Source: an uncultured Alphaproteobacteria bacterium (GTDB taxonomy: Bacteria > Pseudomonadota > Alphaproteobacteria > HIMB59). Taken from it: a stretch of DNA of 38,199 nucleotides. Location: NCBI GenBank assembly GCA_902528805.1, contig CABZUC010000004.1, positions 1 to 38,199 on the forward strand. Reading direction: 5' to 3'. The stretch's first letter is position 1, and each line of letters begins with the position of its first letter. The notes beneath the pieces are model-generated. The model was not told the DNA's origin. It saw only the letters and a program-made list of their open reading frames with translations, and ran no database searches. The position numbers were made by a program, and so were the translations under genes. Shown here one piece after another: positions 10,080 to 18,713 of the stretch.

Positions 10080-10622
10080 ATGAAAATTTTTATTGTTATA
10101 TTTACTTTTCTTTTTAACTTATCCATTAGTTATGCAGATCAGAACAGCCCTAAACTTGATGATCTATTTAGTCAGCTTTATGAGGTTAAGAGCTACAAAG
10201 AACAAAGTCTTATAGTATCTCAAATTTGGGAAGAATGGCTGATAACAGAAAATTCTGAAGCTCAGACAATCATGGATAACATGCCTTATTTTTTCAGTTC
10301 AAAAAACTATAAAGATGCTATCGCTTCTTTAGATTTCATAATTCAAGAGGAACCAGACTTTGCAGAGGCTTACAATAAAAGAGCCACATTTTTTTTTATG
10401 ATGGGTGACTATGAAAGCTCTATGAGAGATATAGAGGCTACTTTGTATCTAGAACCCAGACATTTCGGAGCTCTTGATGGCCTTAGTAGAATTTTAATTT
10501 ATTATAAAAACTACGAAGAGGCACTTAAGGTTTATGAAGAAATGAAAAGTCTGATGCCAAACGATATAACCGTAGATATGAAAATTGATCGTTTAAATCA
10601 GATAATTTCGAAAGAAACTTAA
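10080..10622 (+). CDS. Exported TPR-repeat protein
   Basis: Signal peptide; repeats FAEAYNKRATFFFMMGDYESSMRDIEATLYLEPRHFGALDGLSRI. Confidence 0.75.
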   Translation: MKIFIVIFTFLFNLSISYADQNSPKLDDLFSQLYEVKSYKEQSLIVSQIWEEWLITENSEAQTIMDNMPYFFSSKNYKDAIASLDFIIQEEPDFAEAYNKRATFFFMMGDYESSMRDIEATLYLEPRHFGALDGLSRILIYYKNYEEALKVYEEMKSLMPNDITVDMKIDRLNQIISKET

Positions 10623-10673
10623 ATTTAACCAACAAATATTAAAAATGACTTTTGGTTTTATAAAGAATTTTTG

Positions 10674-10723
10674 CCCCTTGCCACCTTCCTCCTCGACAAT
10701 GTCTCAACCCAAGCGGCTAGGGG
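10674..10723. ncRNA. Candidate structured RNA element upstream of the sulfur-amino-acid genes (strand uncertain)
   Basis: CCCCTTGCC (10674-10682) pairs with GGCTAGGGG (10715-10723), one mismatch, in a GC-rich island inside AT-rich intergenic DNA. Confidence 0.35.
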
Positions 10724-10847
10724 ACAGGTATAATATTTCAATTTTTGTTGATATGAAACAGATTTTTTATAATTTAAAAAAGCCTGTCAAATAAGAAAAA
10801 TATTGTTATAGATGTTATTTAAAAATTAATTGGTTATAAATTGAGCT

Positions 10848-11987
10848 GTGAAAAAAAAATTTAACACAAAAGTAATTCATGCTGGACATGGTTCAGATAA
10901 AGAAACCGGAGCAGTCATGCCGCCGATCCATCTTTCATCAACGTTTAAACAAATTGAACCTGGAAACTTTGAATATGAATATGCGAGAACAAAAAATCCT
11001 TCCAGAGATGTATTAGAAAAACTATTAGCACAAATCGAGTCTGGTCACAAAGCTTTTGCATTTGCATCTGGAATGTCAGCAATAAATACTGTTTGCGATG
11101 TATTTGGTACTAACTTCCATATAATTTGCTCCGATGATGTTTATGGAGGCACACGTAGATTATTTGATAAAGTAAAATCCGATATTGAAGTAACTTATAT
11201 TGATTTCGATAAAAACGTAAACTGGAATGATGAAATAAAGGAAAATACTAAATTCATTTGGGTTGAAACACCCTCAAATCCTTTAATGAAAATTATTGAT
11301 ATTAAAAACACTGTTAGTATTGCAAGTGAATTTAATTTGCCTGTTATTTGTGATAATACATTTGCCTCTCCTTTCAATCAAAGACCACTTGAATTAGGAG
11401 CAGATATGGTTGTGAGTTCCTCCACAAAATATTTAGGTGGTCATTCTGATATCGTAGGAGGGTCCATTGTGATTAAAGAAAATAAAGAATATGCTGAGAA
11501 AATTTCATATATTCAAAATGCAGTTGGCGCTATTCCTTCGCCCTTCGATTGTTATTTACTAACAAGAAGTATTAAAACACTATCTGTGAGAATGAAACAG
11601 CATAACGAGAACGCTATTGCCATATCTGATTTTTTAACAAACCACTCTAAAATTAATAAAGTTTTTTTTCCAGGTATTGATGAAAGATATAAAGAAGTTG
11701 CAGCAAAACAAATGGATGGTTTTGGTGGAATGATGTCTTTTATTCTCGATACAAATATTGATGGAGTAAAAAGTTTTCTCAAAAATCTAAATATATTTAC
11801 CCTAGCAGAGAGTTTAGGAGGAGTTGAAAGTTTAATAGAACATCCTGCTATCATGACTCACGCATCAATCGATTCTTCGATAAGAGAAAAATTGGGTATT
11901 TCCGATACATTGTTAAGAATATCGGTTGGTATCGAGGATGTTGATGATTTGATTGCAGATTTAGACCAAGCTCTGTCCAAAATTTAA
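10848..11987 (+). CDS. Cys/Met-metabolism PLP enzyme (cystathionine gamma-synthase/lyase family)
   Basis: TKVIHAGH..., EYARTKNPSRDVLEKLLAQIESG, SSSTKYLGGHSDIVGG; GTG start. Confidence 0.93.
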   Translation: MKKKFNTKVIHAGHGSDKETGAVMPPIHLSSTFKQIEPGNFEYEYARTKNPSRDVLEKLLAQIESGHKAFAFASGMSAINTVCDVFGTNFHIICSDDVYGGTRRLFDKVKSDIEVTYIDFDKNVNWNDEIKENTKFIWVETPSNPLMKIIDIKNTVSIASEFNLPVICDNTFASPFNQRPLELGADMVVSSSTKYLGGHSDIVGGSIVIKENKEYAEKISYIQNAVGAIPSPFDCYLLTRSIKTLSVRMKQHNENAIAISDFLTNHSKINKVFFPGIDERYKEVAAKQMDGFGGMMSFILDTNIDGVKSFLKNLNIFTLAESLGGVESLIEHPAIMTHASIDSSIREKLGISDTLLRISVGIEDVDDLIADLDQALSKI

Positions 11988-11988
11988 A

Positions 11989-12981
11989 ATGAGAGATATA
12001 GTTGATTTTATTGGCAATACGCCATTGATTAAGCTCAAATATCCATCTGAAATTACAGGGTGTAATATTTATGGAAAAGCAGAATTTATGAACCCAGCTG
12101 GTTCTATAAAAGACAGAACAGCACTGGGAATAATCCTTGATGCTGAGGAGAATAACTTAATAGAGCCTGGAGGCACTGTAGTAGAGGGCACCTTTGGAAA
12201 TACAGGTATTGCCTTAACAATGATTAATAATGCAAGAGGATACAAAACTATAATCGTTATGCCTGATGGAGCCTCAGAAGAAAAGCAAAGTATTTTAAGG
12301 AATATGGGAGCAGAGCTCAAAGTCGTAGCAACTAAACCTTACTCAGATCCAGGTAACTACCAACATGTATCTAAAAGACTGGTTGCAGAACTGCAATCAA
12401 AAGGAGATACCTCTGTAATGTGGGCTAACCAATTTGATAATACTGCAAACTATAAATTTCATTCAAAAACTACAGCTATAGAAATATACAATCAACTTGA
12501 TGGAAAAGTAGACGGCTTTACATGCGCTATAGGTTCGGGAGGAACTTTAGCAGGCACATCCATTGGACTTAAAGAATTAAATTCTAATATTAAAATAGCA
12601 TGTACAGATCCACAAGGTGCCCAAATGTATAATTATTTCAAATTTTCAAAACTAGAAGTTAAAGGGGAGCCGTCAGAAGCGGAGGGAATAGGTCAGTACA
12701 GAGTGACCAAAAACGTAGAACCTTCTTTAATCGATTTTTCATATCATATTACGGACTACAAAGCATTTGAACTCTTATACAAAATGGTCAAAACAGAGGG
12801 TTTGTTTCTTGGCTCTAGCTCTGGTGTAAATGTAGCTGGGGCAATTGAAATGGCAAAAGAAATGGGGCCAGGAAAAAACATTGTTACAATTTTGTGTGAC
12901 GATGCAAATAAATATTTCAGTAAACTGTATAATAAAAATTACTTATTATCCAAAAAACTTCCAGTGCCTGATTGGTTGTAA
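11989..12981 (+). CDS. Cysteine synthase / cystathionine beta-synthase-like PLP enzyme
   Basis: GNTPLIKL, NPAGSIKDRTA, EGTFGNTGIAL, GSGGTLAGT, GLFLGSSSGVN. Confidence 0.92.
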   Translation: MRDIVDFIGNTPLIKLKYPSEITGCNIYGKAEFMNPAGSIKDRTALGIILDAEENNLIEPGGTVVEGTFGNTGIALTMINNARGYKTIIVMPDGASEEKQSILRNMGAELKVVATKPYSDPGNYQHVSKRLVAELQSKGDTSVMWANQFDNTANYKFHSKTTAIEIYNQLDGKVDGFTCAIGSGGTLAGTSIGLKELNSNIKIACTDPQGAQMYNYFKFSKLEVKGEPSEAEGIGQYRVTKNVEPSLIDFSYHITDYKAFELLYKMVKTEGLFLGSSSGVNVAGAIEMAKEMGPGKNIVTILCDDANKYFSKLYNKNYLLSKKLPVPDWL

Positions 12982-12982
12982 T

Positions 12983-13519
12983 TTATTTTTTTGAGAACAT
13001 CATTCTTTTAAGAGTACGATCTTTTAAGATAAAATGATGCATCAATGCTGCTCCTGAATGAATAAAAAAGAGGAGTAAAACAACATTACTAGTGTACTCA
13101 TGTATTTGTCTGAATATAAACCTCAAATCACTATCCACATCTATTATAGACGCCAATTCTATATTAAAAAAGATAACAGTATCTCCTTGTAGGTTCGTCA
13201 CTAAATAACCAGAAATTGGCTGTAAAAAAAATATAAAATAAAATAAAAAATATGTAGTCTTAGCTGCATATACTAAAATTTTATTACTAACTAAAAGCTT
13301 TGGTCTTATATTAATCCATTTCCAACTAAGCCGAAAAATAGCTAATAAAAGTATTAATAAGCCAAGAGTATTATGAATGATTAATATTTCATAATAATAC
13401 TGATAATTATTTTCTAAGTTCTTACCTAAAAAATAGACGGCAATCATAAGAAGTGCCATTGACCAGTGAAATAATTTACTGATTAAGCCGTATTCATCTG
13501 CGGTGTTAGCTAGTCTCAA
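12983..13519 (-). CDS. Cytochrome b561-family protein
   Basis: Four TM helices with conserved His (LFHWSMALLM, IHNTLGLL, IHEYTSNVVLLLFFIHSGAALMHH). Confidence 0.85.
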   Translation of the reverse strand: MRLANTADEYGLISKLFHWSMALLMIAVYFLGKNLENNYQYYYEILIIHNTLGLLILLLAIFRLSWKWINIRPKLLVSNKILVYAAKTTYFLFYFIFFLQPISGYLVTNLQGDTVIFFNIELASIIDVDSDLRFIFRQIHEYTSNVVLLLFFIHSGAALMHHFILKDRTLKRMMFSKK

Positions 13520-13554
13520 ATTTTACCCATATATATGTTATTATTTTTAATAAT

Positions 13555-14352
13555 ATGAAATTTCATAAAATATTATTATCAATATTATTTATATTATTAA
13601 ATCTTAATGCTCATTCAAGAGACTACATAATTGTACAATCTACAACAAGTATTGCAAATACAGGGCTACTAGATTTACTATCAAGTAAATTTGAAAAGCA
13701 AACAGGTATCAAAGTTAGACCAATTGCTGTTGGCACAGGTAACGCTATATCTAACGCTAAACGAGGCGATGGTGATGTGTTAATGGTACACTCAAAAAAA
13801 GATGAATTAAAATTTGTTTTAGATGGCTTTGGGGTTAAAAGATATGAATTAATGTATAACAATTTTATTATTGTTGGCCCTAAAGAAGATCCTGCAAAAA
13901 TATCCAAGGAAACCGATATAAAAAATATTATGAAAAAAATTTCACTTTCAAACCAAAAGTTTATCTCAAGAGACGATAAATCAGGAACTCATATAAAAGA
14001 AAATGATTTATGGAAACTCGCTAATATTAACCTTTTCGATAATCACAAATATATAAAAACAGGAACAAGCATGGCCAACACTTTGAATGTAGCATCAGAG
14101 ATGAATGCCTATACCCTCAGTGATAAGGGCACATGGATTGCATTTAAAAATAAAAACAATTTAAAAATCCTTTTTGAAGGAGGGGAAGAGATGCATAATG
14201 AATATGGAATAATAGCAATTAATCCTCAAAAATTTCCTCACGTTGAATATGATAAATCAAAAGAGTTTATTGAATGGCTAATTACAGGCGCGGGCAAAGA
14301 TGTTATTAATAACTTTACTTATAACGGGGAAAAATTGTTTTTTACAAACTAA
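13555..14352 (+). CDS. tupA: Tungstate ABC transporter substrate-binding protein
   Basis: Signal peptide then IIVQSTTSIANTGLLDLLSSKFEKQTGIKVRPIAVGTGNAI; followed by permease and ATPase. Confidence 0.85.
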   Translation: MKFHKILLSILFILLNLNAHSRDYIIVQSTTSIANTGLLDLLSSKFEKQTGIKVRPIAVGTGNAISNAKRGDGDVLMVHSKKDELKFVLDGFGVKRYELMYNNFIIVGPKEDPAKISKETDIKNIMKKISLSNQKFISRDDKSGTHIKENDLWKLANINLFDNHKYIKTGTSMANTLNVASEMNAYTLSDKGTWIAFKNKNNLKILFEGGEEMHNEYGIIAINPQKFPHVEYDKSKEFIEWLITGAGKDVINNFTYNGEKLFFTN

Positions 14353-14371
14353 ATTTTTATTAATTTTCTAG

Positions 14372-15013
14372 ATGCTAACCTTTGAAAAAATACAGTCAGC
14401 GATTTTCATAACACTTTATGTGAGTATATTTTCGACAATCATATCGTTTATTCTTTCAATGTTTTTTGGATATACTCTAGCGATTTATCAATTCAAATTG
14501 AAAAAATCTATAGTAATTTTTTTAAGCTCGATGACTTCCATTCCACCTGTTTGCGCCGGACTCCTAGTTTATTTATTAATTAGCAGATCTGGGCCTCTTG
14601 GTTGGATGGAAATATTATATTCACCATTGGCTATGATATTAGCTCAAATAGTCATTACTTTTCCTATTATGATTACCTTAATTATTAAAAATATTGAAAC
14701 TGATTACCCAATTTACAAAGAAGAACTCTTATCCTACGGGGCAAGTAAAAAGGATATAATTTTCTTGCTTATATCTAATAAATTAAATATTTACATCACC
14801 GTGATTTTAGTGGGGTTTGGAAGAGCCATCAGTGAATATGGGGCCGCAGCTATCGTGGGAGGATCCATTGATCACTTTACAAGAAATATGACAGCTACCA
14901 TTGCATTAGAAACTTCTAAAGGGAATGTTTCATTAGGTATTATTTTAGGAGCCATACTAATTTCATTAACATTAATAATATCAATTATCTTAAATACTTT
15001 AAAAAATGATTAG
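14372..15013 (+). CDS. tupB: Tungstate ABC transporter permease
   Basis: Hydrophobic; permease motif YGASKKDIIFLLISNKLNIYITVILVGFGRAISEYGAAAIVGG. Confidence 0.85.
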   Translation: MLTFEKIQSAIFITLYVSIFSTIISFILSMFFGYTLAIYQFKLKKSIVIFLSSMTSIPPVCAGLLVYLLISRSGPLGWMEILYSPLAMILAQIVITFPIMITLIIKNIETDYPIYKEELLSYGASKKDIIFLLISNKLNIYITVILVGFGRAISEYGAAAIVGGSIDHFTRNMTATIALETSKGNVSLGIILGAILISLTLIISIILNTLKND

Positions 15014-15611
15014 CGCTTATAATCTTTCATATAATACTGATCAAAAAAAAATACTGAATAGTATAAATATTAGTATCCGAAAAAATAAAATTACTGTTAT
15101 TTCTGGAAAGAATGGGTCAGGTAAAAGTACACTATTAAAAATTTTAAATCGTCTAATTGTCCCAACTAAGGGCTCAATAAAATCACAATATGAAAAGCCT
15201 GTACCTATGTTATTTCAACGATCTCTTTCGTTGAATAAGAGTTTAGAGGAAAATTTTTTGCTTTTGAATAGTATTAAAAAAACAAAAATTGACAGAACTT
15301 TTTATAATCTATTTAATTTAAGAAAATTAAAAGCAAATAAATTTGCTAGTTTATCTGAGGGAGAAAAGCAAAAAGTTTTCATTTCTAGGCTTATGAGCTT
15401 CGAGCAAGATATATTAATTATGGATGAGCCAAATCAAAACTTAGACATAGAAAGCGAAGAAAAATTTTTCGAGAAATTATCTGATTTAAGCAAATCTAAA
15501 ACAATTATCATGACGTTACATGATATGAATTACATTAAAAAATTGGCTGACAACTTAATTATTTTAGATAATGGAAAGTTAATATTTAACGATCTAGCGT
15601 CTAATTATTAA
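15006..15611 (+). CDS. tupC: Tungstate ABC transporter ATP-binding protein
   Basis: Walker A GKNGSGKST, signature LSEGEKQKVFISR, Walker B DILIMDEPNQNLD. Confidence 0.85.
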   Translation: MISAYNLSYNTDQKKILNSINISIRKNKITVISGKNGSGKSTLLKILNRLIVPTKGSIKSQYEKPVPMLFQRSLSLNKSLEENFLLLNSIKKTKIDRTFYNLFNLRKLKANKFASLSEGEKQKVFISRLMSFEQDILIMDEPNQNLDIESEEKFFEKLSDLSKSKTIIMTLHDMNYIKKLADNLIILDNGKLIFNDLASNY

Positions 15612-15650
15612 TAACCTTGTTAATAGCTTATATATATGTCTTAATTAAAT

Positions 15651-16064
15651 ATGATCAAACTCTCCATAGCTTTAATACTTTTTTCCACTTCACTTTTGAA
15701 CGCAAACCCTGTTGCGGACAGACAAGAATCGATGAGAGATTATAATAAGCTTATGAGAGCCGCAAATAACCTCATTAGAGATTCAGTTATCAATGATGAC
15801 CTTGCAAGTATTTATGAAGAAATTGAAGAAATTATGAAAGTCTACCCCACTTTATTTCCTGATGATTCATTCGGTGGTAAGTCCAAAGCAAGTACAGACA
15901 TTATTGATAATAGAGACTTATTTAATCAAATTGCAAAAGAAACAGAGGACAATGCAGCATTCGCTAAGTTAGCAGCACTGGAGGGCAATGTTGATGAAGT
16001 ACAACAATATCATCAAAACTTATTTGGGAGCTGCAAAAGTTGTCACTCCCGATTTAAAGATTAA
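15651..16064 (+). CDS. Cytochrome c'-like protein
   Basis: Signal peptide, four-helix-bundle composition, C-terminal haem motif CKSCH. Confidence 0.85.
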   Translation: MIKLSIALILFSTSLLNANPVADRQESMRDYNKLMRAANNLIRDSVINDDLASIYEEIEEIMKVYPTLFPDDSFGGKSKASTDIIDNRDLFNQIAKETEDNAAFAKLAALEGNVDEVQQYHQNLFGSCKSCHSRFKD

Positions 16065-16068
16065 CCGC

Positions 16069-16461
16069 ATGTTAAAATATTTTTTTTTATTTTTTTTTCT
16101 ATCAACTCATTTATTATTTGCAGACAATAAGCTAATGAAATATATACCGATAGATACAGAAGAATCTTTAAAAAGAATTCAAGAAGGAGCGATAGTTATT
16201 GATGTCAGATATCCAAATGAACACAATAAGATTAGAATAGAGAACTCATATAATATTCCCTTTAAAGAAATAACTGTTGAAAAGATTAATGACATAAATC
16301 CTGATAATAAGGATATTATTATTCATTGCACTGCAGGCATAACCTCTAAAAAGGTAGCGGACAATTTAGCTGCACAAGGATATCAAGGCACTATTTATGA
16401 AATGGACAAAGGATTGATCGATTGGGTAAACCTCGGTTTTAAAACCGAGCAAGGCATATAA
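16069..16461 (+). CDS. Exported rhodanese-like protein
   Basis: ATG at 16069 gives a signal peptide; IVIDVRYPNEHNKIRIENSYNIPF and active-site IIHCTAGITSKKVA. The ORF-track start at 15988 lies within the upstream gene. Confidence 0.85.
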   Translation: MLKYFFLFFFLSTHLLFADNKLMKYIPIDTEESLKRIQEGAIVIDVRYPNEHNKIRIENSYNIPFKEITVEKINDINPDNKDIIIHCTAGITSKKVADNLAAQGYQGTIYEMDKGLIDWVNLGFKTEQGI

Positions 16462-16479
16462 TACTTACTATAGATATAA

Positions 16480-16650
16480 CTATGAAAAATAGTTAGTGCT
16501 GAACATATAGTAAATCATATATCCAATAAGTCCTACGACCAGCAACAACAGAGGTATTACTGATATTGTAAAAGCCTCCCTAAATTTCTTATTAAATAAT
16601 AACAAACTTACCAATAGTAAAATTAAAAGAATGAGTAGAAGTCTGATCAT
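16480..16650 (-). CDS. Small hydrophobic membrane protein
   Basis: Two predicted TM helices from MIRLLLILLILLLVSLLL; short ORF, function unknown. Confidence 0.45.
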   Translation of the reverse strand: MIRLLLILLILLLVSLLLFNKKFREAFTISVIPLLLLVVGLIGYMIYYMFSTNYFS

Positions 16651-16725
16651 GTTCTTAATTTTAGCATAATATTTAATAATTTTGCTATTCCATATTGGCT
16701 TATTTAGGTATAACAAGACTTAATC

Positions 16726-17505
16726 ATGTCTAAAGTAAAAGTAGCTATTGCTGGAGCATTAGGAAGAATGGGAAATAATCTTATTAGCTCAACGATTTCA
16801 AATACAAATGTTGAACTTATTGGTGTATTTGATGTCAAGGATATTGACATTAACTTTATATCCAAGTATCAAATTCCAGAAAATATCATTACCACAAGAG
16901 AAGAGTCTTTTAAAACAGCAGATATAGTAATAGATTTCACGTCACCTAAAGCCTTATTTAATTTTACAGAAGCCGCCGTTTCTAATAACACTGGTTTAGT
17001 AATTGGTACAACGGGCTTAGATGAAAGTCATTTCAATCTGTTAAAGCAATCAAGTAATTTAACTAAAATTTTCTATGCACCAAACATGAGTTACGGTGTA
17101 AATACATTTTTTGAAATAGCAAGAAAAGCTGCAAAACATTTAAAAGATTTTGATATAGAAATAATTGAGACACATCATCGACATAAAAAGGATGCTCCTA
17201 GTGGAACAGCTTTAAAGCTTGGAGAAGAGATTGCAGCAGAGCTCGGGCTGTCCAAATCAAATTTTAATTTTAAACGTCAAGACCAAGAGGGCCAAAGAAA
17301 AGAAAATGAAATTGGATTTTCATCAATAAGAGGAGGGAATATACCAGGGGAACATACAGTTATATTTCACGGCGATAATGAGTCTGTAGAATTAACACAC
17401 AAGGCCTATAATAGAAAAATTTTTTCTGATGGTGCCATTGAGGTGGCAGTTTGGCTTGCTGCACAGGAAAATGGTTTTTATTCTTTTAAAGATATGATCA
17501 GCTAG
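16726..17505 (+). CDS. dapB: 4-hydroxy-tetrahydrodipicolinate reductase
   Basis: VAIAGALGRMGNN, ETHHRHKKDAPSGTALKLGE, IRGGNIPGEHTVIF. Confidence 0.97.
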   Translation: MSKVKVAIAGALGRMGNNLISSTISNTNVELIGVFDVKDIDINFISKYQIPENIITTREESFKTADIVIDFTSPKALFNFTEAAVSNNTGLVIGTTGLDESHFNLLKQSSNLTKIFYAPNMSYGVNTFFEIARKAAKHLKDFDIEIIETHHRHKKDAPSGTALKLGEEIAAELGLSKSNFNFKRQDQEGQRKENEIGFSSIRGGNIPGEHTVIFHGDNESVELTHKAYNRKIFSDGAIEVAVWLAAQENGFYSFKDMIS

Positions 17506-17932
17506 ACGAGGATCTGTACTTTTCAATTATTCTTTTTAATTTTTTTCTTCTATCCTCACTGTAAAAACTAGCAAATAATTTTTTCTTTCCAGAATAATTA
17601 ACACTTAAGGAGTTTCTTTCATTTTTTATTTTCAACCAATTAAGATTATAACTATTCTGTTCAACAATTTCATCACCATCAAGCCGTTCTAATTGCATAG
17701 ATTTGGATTCCAAAGAAATTTTTTCAGTTTTTTTCAAACTCCTCACAAAATAAATAGTGCAAATTACCAAAATAGAAAATTCAACTAGACCAAAGATTAT
17801 TATGGGCCAAGCCCCAACAAGTAAAAATCTTCCCCCAATAAAAATAATTAAAAAACCCGTAATTAGTAAGAAAAACAATATTTGAAGGTTAGTTAAACTT
17901 CTATTTGGTTTTAAGTGCAGTTTTCTTGTCAT
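17498..17932 (-). CDS. DUF2244-like membrane protein
   Basis: Central paired TM segments, PNRSLTNLQ N-terminus, charged C-terminus. Confidence 0.6.
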   Translation of the reverse strand: MTRKLHLKPNRSLTNLQILFFLLITGFLIIFIGGRFLLVGAWPIIIFGLVEFSILVICTIYFVRSLKKTEKISLESKSMQLERLDGDEIVEQNSYNLNWLKIKNERNSLSVNYSGKKKLFASFYSEDRRKKLKRIIEKYRSSSS

Positions 17933-17996
17933 ATTCTATCAATTTATAAAATTATATTTATATTTATAATAGATTTAATAGCACACCAACAATAAT

Positions 17997-18650
17997 ATGA
18001 AAAAACAAGAAAGAGCAAACGTCGTTTTGGGTAATTTGAATAAATTCTATCCAAAGATCCCAATTCCACTGAAACATCAAAATATTTATGAGCTTTTAAT
18101 AGCAGTACTGTTAAGTGCGCAGTGCACAGATGAACGCGTTAACAGGATTACACCTTTATTGTTTAAGATGGCAAATAATCCTCATGATATGGCAAAGGTG
18201 CCTGTAAATAAAATTTATAAAATTATCAAACCGTGTGGACTTGCCCCTAAAAAATCAAAGGCGATTTCTAAACTCTCAAAAATTTTAATTAAAAAATATA
18301 ATGGTAGGGTTCCAGAGACTTTTGAAGATTTAGAGAATTTACCGGGAGTCGGTCATAAAACAGCAAGTGTTGTAATGTCCCAAGGCTTTGGTCATCCTGC
18401 GTTTCCTGTTGATACACACATCCACCGTTTAGCACAAAGGTGGGGCCTTACTAATGGTAAAAATGTCGTTCAAACTGAAAGGGATATAAAAAAATTATTT
18501 CCAGAATCGACTTGGAATAGACTTCATTTACAAATGATTTTTTATGGAAGAGAATACTGCAAAGCAAGAAGCTGCTTTGGTATCGAATGCAAAATTTGTA
18601 CAGATTGCTATCCAAAAAGAACAAAGGCTATCAAAGTAAAAAAACCCTAA
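17997..18650 (+). CDS. nth: Endonuclease III
   Basis: LLSAQCTDERVN, LPGVGHKTASVV, VDTHIHRLAQRWGL, C-terminal Fe-S cysteines. Confidence 0.97.
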   Translation: MKKQERANVVLGNLNKFYPKIPIPLKHQNIYELLIAVLLSAQCTDERVNRITPLLFKMANNPHDMAKVPVNKIYKIIKPCGLAPKKSKAISKLSKILIKKYNGRVPETFEDLENLPGVGHKTASVVMSQGFGHPAFPVDTHIHRLAQRWGLTNGKNVVQTERDIKKLFPESTWNRLHLQMIFYGREYCKARSCFGIECKICTDCYPKRTKAIKVKKP

Positions 18651-18713
18651 TTTCAATCAGATTATCTATGAAAAAAAATAGAATAATGTATAAAAATAAC
18701 TTTATTTACCAAT

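Noticed and set aside
11552-11854. 100-aa minus-strand ORF within the PLP enzyme gene
   Set aside because: Antisense shadow ORF.
15988-16068. N-terminal extension of the rhodanese ORF overlapping cytochrome c'
   Set aside because: Not a frameshift: an internal ATG at 16069 gives a normal signal peptide.
16477-16495. TAACTAT gaaaa ATAGTTA hairpin between rhodanese and the small membrane ORF
   Set aside because: Short AT-rich stem without a following U-run; expected by chance in this composition.
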